Below are positions 1 to 4,092 of a stretch of 5,469 bases of DNA, one piece after another; within the stretch, counting starts at the first letter, position 1, and every line of letters begins with the position of its first letter. A program made the translations under genes and the position numbers. The DNA lies in assembly GCA_016839995.1 (NCBI GenBank), contig JAEOTD010000010.1:1-5469 (forward strand), given 5' to 3'. Below the pieces are notes generated by a model. That model had not been told where the DNA came from, searched no databases, and saw only the letters and a program-made list of their open reading frames with translations. The stretch is from Candidatus Hermodarchaeota archaeon (GTDB taxonomy: Archaea > Asgardarchaeota > Hermodarchaeia > Hermodarchaeales > Hermodarchaeaceae).

Positions 1-614
1 ATACCTGGTCACCAAGCATCCTAGTAAATCCTATTTACGACGAAGTTGATCTCATCACCGTCGTCAATACTGATAGTGCTCAGAACGTCTACGTAGCCTA
101 TGCTGCTGGCTTCACTGACAACAAAGAAATCTATGTCATTAAATCAACTGATGGCGGATACAACTGGAACACACCAACACAAGTTAACGATTATAATGGC
201 GGGATCACCGGTAATCAACGAATGGTCGAAATGTTCATCGATCAAGACGATACAATCCACGTAGCATGGCTAGATACCCGACGTGGGCAATTCGACATTT
301 ACTACAGCTATTCAACAGACGGCGGCGCATCGTTTTCAACTGATGAACGTATCACCGAAGTTGGCTTTTCTTTGGCATTCAGTCGACCCGGTGATTACTT
401 TACCATGCGGGCAGCTCCGAATGGTGATATGTGCATTGTCTGGACCGATGGCCGGAATGGAATTGACCATGATATCTATTTTGCCCGACAGGGTCTTTTT
501 CTGGCTCCGGTTTTTCCCATCCCCCTTGAGTGGCTAATCATTATTGCCGTGGTCTTAGTCATAGTCATCATCCTTGTTTTGGTCTGTTATCTCATTCGAA
601 AAAGTCAAAGCTAA
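1..614 (+). CDS. C-terminal part of a membrane-anchored BNR/Asp-box (sialidase-like beta-propeller) protein
   Basis: The reading frame is open from base 3 to the TAA at 612-614, giving 203 residues, so the start lies outside the window. Three propeller-blade-like repeats are visible. The first has IYVIKSTDGGYNW, with an Asp-box (S-T-D-G-G-Y-N-W) at 144-167. The second has VAWLDTRRGQFDIYYSYSTD, with Asp-box STDGGASF from base 312. The third, VWTDGRNGIDHDIYFARQ, keeps the W-D-R-G-DIY core but has no Asp-box. The last 30 residues are PLEW, about 20 very hydrophobic residues, then RKSQS, which is a C-terminal membrane anchor with a short basic tail. The domain is therefore expected outside the cell. 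BNR repeats are found in sialidases but also in many non-enzymatic surface proteins. No catalytic Arg triad can be assessed in this fragment, so sialidase activity should not be assumed. The fold is clear; the substrate is unknown. Confidence 0.85.
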   Translation, partial: TWSPSILVNPIYDEVDLITVVNTDSAQNVYVAYAAGFTDNKEIYVIKSTDGGYNWNTPTQVNDYNGGITGNQRMVEMFIDQDDTIHVAWLDTRRGQFDIYYSYSTDGGASFSTDERITEVGFSLAFSRPGDYFTMRAAPNGDMCIVWTDGRNGIDHDIYFARQGLFLAPVFPIPLEWLIIIAVVLVIVIILVLVCYLIRKSQS

Positions 615-626
615 ATTGGGATCCAT

Positions 627-651
627 TGGATTGTGGGGCGCCCACAATCCA
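627..651 (+). terminator. Strong hairpin after the BNR gene, probable terminator
   Basis: A perfect inverted repeat (TGGATTGTGGG, loop GCG, CCCACAATCCA) gives an 11-bp stem with a 3-nt loop, starting 12 nt after the stop codon. A short T run follows at 660-664. It probably ends the BNR transcript or protects its 3' end. Archaeal termination relies mainly on T runs, so mRNA stabilisation is an alternative. Confidence 0.6.
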
Positions 652-700
652 TTCTCATCTTTTTGAAGTGAAAACGTTGCTGTGTGGCTTATTTGTTACC

Positions 701-717
701 TCGAGGATATTTTAGAA
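701..717 (+). promoter_or_regulatory. Candidate archaeal promoter for the NTF2-membrane operon
   Basis: The purine-rich GAGGA at 703-707 is followed by TATTTTAG at 709-716, resembling a BRE/TATA pair. It would start transcription near 735, leaving a leader of about 34 nt before the TTG start at 769. This is read by eye only. A second AT-rich stretch at 736-746 is an alternative TATA but would place the start almost on the codon, which fits poorly with the Shine-Dalgarno present. Confidence 0.3.
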
Positions 718-768
718 AAGTCTTTGTTGTCTTGATAATTATTAGATATCAGTAGGTGGTGTGACCTA

Positions 769-1209
769 TTGCAAACGAAGGAATCAATCTTGAAAGCAGC
801 GAAAGACTTTGATGATGCCATTGAAACCCGAAACGTAGATCGGATTCTTCCATTTTTTGATGAGGAGTGTACGATTGAACTCTTTGGGCTCACGCTTCGT
901 GGTCATGAGGGTGCTCGAAAATGGTTGGAATGGATGTTTCAGCATCTTAGTGCAATATCCTTTGATCCCATTGTGATAATGGTGGAAGGTAACGTCTTTT
1001 TTGAAGAATTCGTGGTTAACGGCACTCTTTATGATGGACGGCATGTGCAATCCAAACAGGCGGAAGTCCTGATTTATGAGAAGTCGTTGGTGAAAGAGCT
1101 TCGATTGTATTTTGACCGCTTGGATTTTGCTGAGAGTGTAGCAACAGGTTGGATAACACGGAAAATCATTAAGCGGTTGATTACGGCTTCCACTAAGGGG
1201 TTAGTGTAA
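769..1209 (+). CDS. NTF2/SnoaL-like fold protein
   Basis: A 146-residue protein starting at TTG. The start is supported by AGGTGGTG at 754-761, seven nucleotides upstream, and by the lack of any better in-frame start before it. The pattern is that of the SnoaL/NTF2-like superfamily. Helix 1 (about 5-18, ILKAAKDFDDAIETRNVDRI) is followed by the loop FFDEECTIELFG (29-40), then RGHEGARKWLEWMF (44-57). After that come antiparallel strands such as NVFFEEFVVNGTLYDGR (75-91) and a final strand LRLYFDRLDF (111-120). The family makes a cone-shaped pocket and includes isomerases, cyclases and non-catalytic binding proteins. The pocket residues here do not point to a particular reaction. A C-terminal extension (121-146, rich in Lys/Arg/Ile) goes beyond the usual domain end. 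It is the first gene of a tight plus-strand operon, ending 16 nt before the next gene, so its role is probably tied to the two membrane proteins. Confidence 0.75.
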   Translation: MQTKESILKAAKDFDDAIETRNVDRILPFFDEECTIELFGLTLRGHEGARKWLEWMFQHLSAISFDPIVIMVEGNVFFEEFVVNGTLYDGRHVQSKQAEVLIYEKSLVKELRLYFDRLDFAESVATGWITRKIIKRLITASTKGLV

Positions 1210-1225
1210 GGGAGGGTAGAAGACG

Positions 1226-1846
1226 ATTCAAGACGCTTTACTAGGAAGAGACCGGCTTCGTTCAAAACGCAAATTATTAGCGGGCTTTATCGGGTTAAGT
1301 GTCTTTGCGTTTCTCCTAGTGTTCATTAGTGTTGAAGGATTTCTTGATCGAGCCTTTTTGGAACTGTATTTCGGTCAGTATCTGCCCCCGGAATTAATCG
1401 CATTGTTTCCCGCCTTTAATCTGGCACAATTGCATGACATCGGGATTGTATTAGCTTCGATTGGACTTGTGCTGCTCTATTTACCGATTACACTCACGAT
1501 TGTTATCACTGAAAGAGATGATGCGCCGTCCCATCGGAATGAGTCTCGGATTGCATACTTTTTGGTTCATTCGGACCTGTTCAAAATCCTTGGGTTTCTC
1601 GGATTGTTTCTAGCGAGTATGGGTGTGTGGTTTTGTATGCACCAAGCCTTCCTCTACCAAGGGGAATATCTGAAGGGGACTCTCCCTTCGAACATCTATG
1701 TCTTTCTGACCTTAGAAATACCACCATTACTCCTTCATAGCGTTGGAAACCTCTTAGTCATTTACGGGCTAATATTCACAGCTTCCATCAGTTCCATCAA
1801 AGTCGTTTTAGGACTTCTATCACAGCTGGGGAGGTTAAACATCTAA
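1226..1846 (+). CDS. Four-helix membrane protein with an internal duplication (first paralogue), apparent ATT start
   Basis: No family is recognised. The frame is open from just after a TAG at 1217-1219. The first ATG/GTG/TTG-type codon in it is GTG at 1319, which would cut helix 1 in half. GGGAGGG at 1210-1216 sits nine nucleotides before ATT 1226, so ATT is the best start seen, giving 206 residues. Four hydrophobic helices are visible: about 17-36, 72-95, 120-138 and 168-190. The first two and last two form the same two-helix unit: a helix ending in D/H-x-AFL, a 20-30 residue loop, then LHxxGxxLxxxGL (HDIG at 70-73; HSVG at 171-174). The N terminus (GRDRLRSKRK) is basic, suggesting a cytoplasmic start. 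The stop overlaps the next start as TAATG, indicating translational coupling. The function is unknown; a small transporter, sensor or partner of the NTF2-like protein are all possible. Confidence 0.7.
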   Translation: MQDALLGRDRLRSKRKLLAGFIGLSVFAFLLVFISVEGFLDRAFLELYFGQYLPPELIALFPAFNLAQLHDIGIVLASIGLVLLYLPITLTIVITERDDAPSHRNESRIAYFLVHSDLFKILGFLGLFLASMGVWFCMHQAFLYQGEYLKGTLPSNIYVFLTLEIPPLLLHSVGNLLVIYGLIFTASISSIKVVLGLLSQLGRLNI

Positions 1847-2478
1847 TGGCAGAAAGGGTTCGCCGTTGGCGACAATGGATCACCAGTATACGCACCGTTG
1901 AACAGGATTGGCTGTTCTATGCATTAGCCTTCATCCCATTCTTCCTCATTAGTTTCGCCGTTTGGATTTGCCTTGACGAAGCAATCTTTGCTCTTCGCTA
2001 TCGCATTGTCATCCAATGGTCACTCTTTCCCTACTTCCGAATCTTTCCAGATATGTGGCACTATTTTGGAATCTTCCTCTTCATCCTGGGAATGATCCTC
2101 ATGGGCTATACTCTGCTTCTCAATCGAAGCCCACAACCAGAAAGCCAAGATGTTCAGATCCAATGGTTTCATCTAATTTCTCGTCTTCGCCATTGGTTAA
2201 ACAGACGGCCAATCCTTGTTACGTTGGGTCTCATTGGTCTTCTCAGCCTAGGGATCGCCATCGTGTTCATGAACTCTGCCTTCATCTCACAATTCCGATG
2301 TTCAAGTATTGGTCCGGGCATACCGTGCTTTACTAACCTTCTAGGAGTCATCACCATTGAATCGCTCTTCCTTCACCAACTCGGTGATGTACTTGTCGCA
2401 CTTGGGCTAGTGTTCATTTTCATTATTGTTATTCGTGAGCGAAGTGAAGAAGCGGAAACGGTTTCACTTCAAGGCTAG
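1846..2478 (+). CDS. Four-helix membrane protein with an internal duplication (second paralogue)
   Basis: A 210-residue protein starting at ATG 1846, whose A is the last base of the previous stop codon. GGGGAGGTT at 1828-1836 is a strong ribosome binding site nine nucleotides upstream. Hydrophobic helices lie at about 22-43, 73-92, 123-142 and 179-197. The layout repeats that of the preceding gene: FAVWICLDEAIF (37-48) with MWHYFGIFLFILGM (70-83), and GIAIVFMNSAFI (136-147) with LFLHQLGDVLVALGL (174-188). A basic Trp/Arg-rich N terminus and the basic linker RLRHWLNRRP (113-122) point to both being cytoplasmic. Two Cys in the third loop (152 and 161) would then be extracytoplasmic and could pair. 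The tail EERSEEAET-like (198-206) is acidic. No known family is recognised. The two proteins probably pair in the membrane, giving four repeat units. Confidence 0.8.
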   Translation: MAERVRRWRQWITSIRTVEQDWLFYALAFIPFFLISFAVWICLDEAIFALRYRIVIQWSLFPYFRIFPDMWHYFGIFLFILGMILMGYTLLLNRSPQPESQDVQIQWFHLISRLRHWLNRRPILVTLGLIGLLSLGIAIVFMNSAFISQFRCSSIGPGIPCFTNLLGVITIESLFLHQLGDVLVALGLVFIFIIVIRERSEEAETVSLQG

Positions 2479-2840
2479 GAAACCATCGCTTCGATGCCCC
2501 GTAGTCGAAGATAACTGGCTTGCAATCGCATCTCCGCGGCTAGTTGAGTGTCACCACTAACCTCATACATCTTGGCGATTCTCTCAAGGGTATCCGCAGC
2601 TTTCGAATAATCCTCTTCACCCAAACTGTCTTGAACCTGCATCTCAAAACAAGCCAACGCCTGCGTCACATATTTCCGCGGAGATCGATTCACTTTTTTC
2701 GCAAGTTTCGCAGCTCGTTGGTAAAGCAACCCAGCGGTGTAAAAATCGTGGAGGTCTTTCTTCTTCCGAGCTTCTCGGAGGTATGCACGGATTTTCGCAG
2801 CGTATTCCTCGGTGCTCAAGCTCTCCACAACTGGGTTCAC
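2475..2840 (-). CDS. Small TPR-like helical-repeat protein
   Basis: A 121-residue, entirely helical protein that starts at GTG 2840; an in-frame TAG six bases upstream leaves no earlier start. Helix pairs resembling tetratricopeptide or alpha-SNAP repeats are visible. Residues 13-48 include FYTAGLLYQRAAKLAKK with the usual A-x-x-Y-x-x-A-A spacing. Residues 57-92 include DYSKAADTLERIAKMYEVSG, the best TPR match, and 97-112 hold part of a third pair. Such proteins usually act as binding scaffolds, and no partner can be read from the sequence. The gene converges on the second membrane gene, and the two stop codons overlap within CTAG (2475-2478). There is no clear Shine-Dalgarno, while a TATA box lies about 25 nt before the start region, so the mRNA is probably leaderless or nearly so. 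Confidence 0.8.
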   Translation of the reverse strand: MNPVVESLSTEEYAAKIRAYLREARKKKDLHDFYTAGLLYQRAAKLAKKVNRSPRKYVTQALACFEMQVQDSLGEEDYSKAADTLERIAKMYEVSGDTQLAAEMRLQASYLRLRGIEAMVS

Positions 2841-2865
2841 GGTCTAAGCTGCCGTGCCCTACCCA

Positions 2866-2880
2866 GATATATACGGTATT
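2866..2880 (-). promoter_or_regulatory. TATA box for the TPR-like gene
   Basis: Read on the minus strand, AATACCGTATATATC contains TATATA about 30 nt before GTG 2840. An archaeal promoter here would start transcription near 2844, almost at the start codon. That matches the absence of a ribosome binding site. Because TATATA is symmetrical it could also serve rightward transcription starting near 2895, inside the 20-bp repeat. Confidence 0.45.
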
Positions 2881-2892
2881 AAACAAGGCATA

Positions 2893-2912
2893 AGTGTTTC
2901 TAACACGTGTTA
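2893..2912. repeat. Left copy of an exact 20-bp direct repeat with a palindromic core
   Basis: AGTGTTTCTAACACGTGTTA occurs here and again, base for base and in the same orientation, at 3896-3915. The right part, TAACACGTGTTA, is a perfect palindrome, extended here to CTAACACGTGTTAG (2900-2913). This copy lies in the spacer between the divergent TPR-like gene and the small-protein/nucleotidyltransferase pair, where an operator would be expected. The bases just after it (GGTATTTT, 2913-2920) also recur after the CTAACACGTG at 3822. Confidence 0.9.
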
Positions 2913-2925
2913 GGTATTTTTACTT

Positions 2926-2948
2926 GCCTAAAGGCGGGCTTTTTTAGG
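2926..2948 (+). promoter_or_regulatory. Inverted repeat with T run in the leader of the nucleotidyltransferase pair
   Basis: CCTAAA (2927-2932) and TTTAGG (2943-2948) can pair around a GGCGGGCTTT loop, and a T6 run (2940-2945) overlaps the second arm. It ends four bases before the AAGGAGA ribosome binding site at 2952-2958. It could be a weak terminator, a leader attenuator or an incidental structure. The upstream TATTTTTA (2915-2922) is a possible TATA box for the pair. Confidence 0.3.
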
Positions 2949-2968
2949 TAGAAGGAGAACTTTATGCC

Positions 2969-3169
2969 ATGGGTTCAATTATCACTGATATGTGTCAACG
3001 AATGCCGCCTGGCAGACTTCGTGATTTAACGCGAACAGCGCTTTTGCTTCGTAAGTTATCAGAAACTGAAATGCTACGTCGAGGTATTACTTGGATTGAA
3101 TGTGCCACACGATTGGCTTCGTACAACTCGCTTGAGGGTGTATTATCTCAGAGGGAAGGAAATGAGTGA
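2969..3169 (+). CDS. Small protein of a putative toxin-antitoxin-like pair (candidate antitoxin)
   Basis: A 66-residue protein with no recognised family. ATG 2969 is the first in-frame start after a TAG at 2945, and AAGGAGA (2952-2958) lies ten nucleotides upstream. ATG 2964 is closer to that site but opens a frame of only 21 codons. The middle (about 15-38, GRLRDLTRTALLLRKLSETE) looks like one amphipathic helix rich in Arg and Leu. A second helical part follows (WIECATRLASYNSLEGVL, 42-59). No clear helix-turn-helix or ribbon-helix-helix can be asserted. The last eight bases overlap the start of the nucleotidyltransferase gene (ATGAGTGA), so the two are translated together. Size, gene order and coupling resemble the antitoxin partner of an NTase toxin, but that role is inferred only from the neighbour. 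Confidence 0.6.
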   Translation: MGSIITDMCQRMPPGRLRDLTRTALLLRKLSETEMLRRGITWIECATRLASYNSLEGVLSQREGNE

Positions 3170-3767
3170 ACCACCCGACTTTTTAGAGATTTTAAGAATC
3201 GTTACAAGATATTTTCGCCAAAGAAAGGTTCGGTATGTTATTGTTGGTGGGATTGCAGTTTCAGTCTATGGCTATCCACGATCGACACAAGATATTGATT
3301 TAATTATCGATCATGAAGAACTTGAAATCAATGACTTCTGCAAGTACCTTTGTATGAATGATTTCCAAATCACCGAAAATGACCTACTTGCAGCATTCAA
3401 GGAAAAATCCCATGCAACAATTTTCCACCGAACACTTTCAACCCGCTTAGATATTAAGGGTAATTTTTCTATTGAGGACAAAGATACATTAGACACTGCG
3501 CTTGAATTACCTCTCGAAGATTTTAAAATTATAATAGTGAGTCCGGAAGCTTTCATTATTCATAAGCTGAAGTTTGGTTCACCACGCGATTTAGAAGATG
3601 CCCTTGCAGTGTATATTCGGATGAAACCTAAAATTCAAACACATGAGTTACATAGGATTGCTCGATTGACAAATTTAGAACCACTACTTTCAGAATTGAT
3701 TGAAATCGCTGATAAATCCATTGAGGAACAGAAGAAATGGGTGAATGAACAGCTCACTAAAGACTAA
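3162..3767 (+). CDS. AbiEii/MenT-like nucleotidyltransferase (putative toxin)
   Basis: A 201-residue protein of the nucleotidyltransferase superfamily. The signature hGG(x13)DxD is present: VGGIAVSVYGYPRSTQDIDL with GG at 29-30 and acids D44 and D46. A third acidic residue, D97, sits in the strand TRLDIKG. The C-terminal part has SPEAFIIHKL (127-136) and SPRDLEDALAVY (140-151), with the conserved Lys and Asp residues typical of AbiEii-type and related stand-alone NTases. These add nucleotides to tRNA or other acceptors, and many are toxins of two-gene systems. ATG 3162 was chosen because GGGAAGG (3153-3159) lies just before it and the NTase domain begins soon after; an in-frame ATG at 3096 lies inside the previous gene without a better site. 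All catalytic acids are present, so it is probably active. A housekeeping or antibiotic-modifying role is less likely but not excluded. Confidence 0.8.
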   Translation: MSEPPDFLEILRIVTRYFRQRKVRYVIVGGIAVSVYGYPRSTQDIDLIIDHEELEINDFCKYLCMNDFQITENDLLAAFKEKSHATIFHRTLSTRLDIKGNFSIEDKDTLDTALELPLEDFKIIIVSPEAFIIHKLKFGSPRDLEDALAVYIRMKPKIQTHELHRIARLTNLEPLLSELIEIADKSIEEQKKWVNEQLTKD

Positions 3768-3772
3768 ACTTC

Positions 3773-3787
3773 AAAGAGGGTCTTTTT
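3773..3787 (+). terminator. T-run terminator after the nucleotidyltransferase gene
   Basis: AAAGA (3773-3777) and TCTTT (3781-3785) can form a short stem around GGG, followed by T's to 3787. It begins six bases after the stop codon. The stem is weak, but an archaeal polymerase could stop on the T5 run. Confidence 0.4.
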
Positions 3788-3812
3788 ATCTCAGAACTCC
3801 CCGTATTAATTT

Positions 3813-3872
3813 GGTAGTGACCTAACACGTGGTATTTTGTATCTGTCCAACTCCGTGTTAGCATTGACTACC
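3813..3872. repeat. 60-nt bipartite inverted repeat built from CTAACACG half-sites
   Basis: The outer arms GGTAGT (3813-3818) and ACTACC (3867-3872), and the inner arms CTAACACG (3822-3829) and CGTGTTAG (3854-3861), pair as a 6+8 bp stem. It has an asymmetric internal loop (GAC/CATTG) and a 24-nt terminal loop. The inner arms are the two halves of the palindrome in the 20-bp repeat, pulled apart. The left arm continues as CTAACACGTG then GTATTTT, matching 2900-2920 apart from four missing bases. Confidence 0.7.
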
Positions 3873-3895
3873 TTAGCCGGAAAACGGTGATGTTT

Positions 3896-3915
3896 AGTGT
3901 TTCTAACACGTGTTA
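3896..3915. repeat. Right copy of the exact 20-bp direct repeat
   Basis: Identical to 2893-2912 and in the same orientation, with the palindrome TAACACGTGTTA at 3904-3915. It lies 129 nt after the nucleotidyltransferase stop, so a simple promoter-operator role is not obvious for this copy. Confidence 0.9.
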
Positions 3916-3929
3916 ACTTTTCCGTCAAG

Positions 3930-3949
3930 GTGTTAGTATGAGTGTTTCT
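3930..3949. repeat. Partial, rearranged copy of the repeat elements
   Basis: GTGTTAG (3930-3936) followed by AGTGTTTCT (3941-3949) repeats the right and left portions of the 20-bp unit in swapped order. The neighbouring full copy supports a common origin, but the match is short. Confidence 0.45.
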
Positions 3950-4072
3950 TATCAATGGAAAACCATAGATTAGAAAATTTGTATGCCAGATGAGTTCATC
4001 AATGGAGATCTCGAGGCCTAAGTGGCATTCGGGGTACAATGTTGCGGTACATTTGCTTAAACCACATTCATA

Positions 4073-4084
4073 CGAACGCGTTCG
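4073..4084. repeat. 12-bp perfect palindrome downstream of the catalase stop
   Basis: CGAACGCGTTCG is its own reverse complement and lies 9 nt after the catalase stop on the minus strand. It could form the stem of a very short terminator or be a protein-binding site. No T run follows on the minus strand, so a terminator role is weak. Confidence 0.4.
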
Positions 4085-4092
4085 CGAGCTGA

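Larger units (their letters stand above)
3768..4092. other. Gene-poor, repeat-bearing spacer between the nucleotidyltransferase and the catalase
   Basis: No convincing coding region is seen in these 325 bases. The only long frames are a Thr/Arg/Asn-rich minus-strand frame with no clear ribosome binding site and plus-strand frames that run antisense into the catalase. The left two thirds hold the CTAACAC/GTGTTAG repeats. The right third holds overlapping restriction-type palindromes (4005-4019), a near-repeat of GGTACAATGTTGC with GGTACATTTGC (4034-4057), and a 12-bp palindrome, CGAACGCGTTCG (4073-4084). The change from AT-rich archaeal-looking DNA to GC-rich bacterial-looking DNA falls within roughly 3960-4092. 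Confidence 0.6.

Noticed and set aside
2544..2882. Plus-strand and alternative minus-strand open frames over the TPR-like gene
   Set aside because: They are shadows in other frames; only the 121-residue minus-strand frame shows helical-repeat periodicity.
3096..3161. Earlier start (ATG 3096) for the nucleotidyltransferase
   Set aside because: It would lie deep in the small-protein gene and add 22 residues with no NTase pattern; ATG 3162 has a good ribosome binding site.
2893..3915. Insertion sequence flanked by the 20-bp repeats
   Set aside because: No transposase is present between them and the repeats are direct, with an internal palindrome, unlike IS terminal inverted repeats.
2893..3949. 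CRISPR array
   Set aside because: Only two full copies about 1 kb apart, separated by genes, and partial copies at irregular spacing; no regular spacers.
3806..4039. Minus-strand open frame of 77 residues across the repeat region
   Set aside because: It is Arg/Asn/Thr-rich, low in hydrophobic order, has no ribosome binding site, and is largely made of the repeat sequences.
3768..4092. tRNA or other known RNA gene in the spacer
   Set aside because: No cloverleaf, T-arm GGTTCGA-type motif or CCA-adjacent acceptor stem could be found on either strand; the hairpin at 3813-3872 does not match a family I know.
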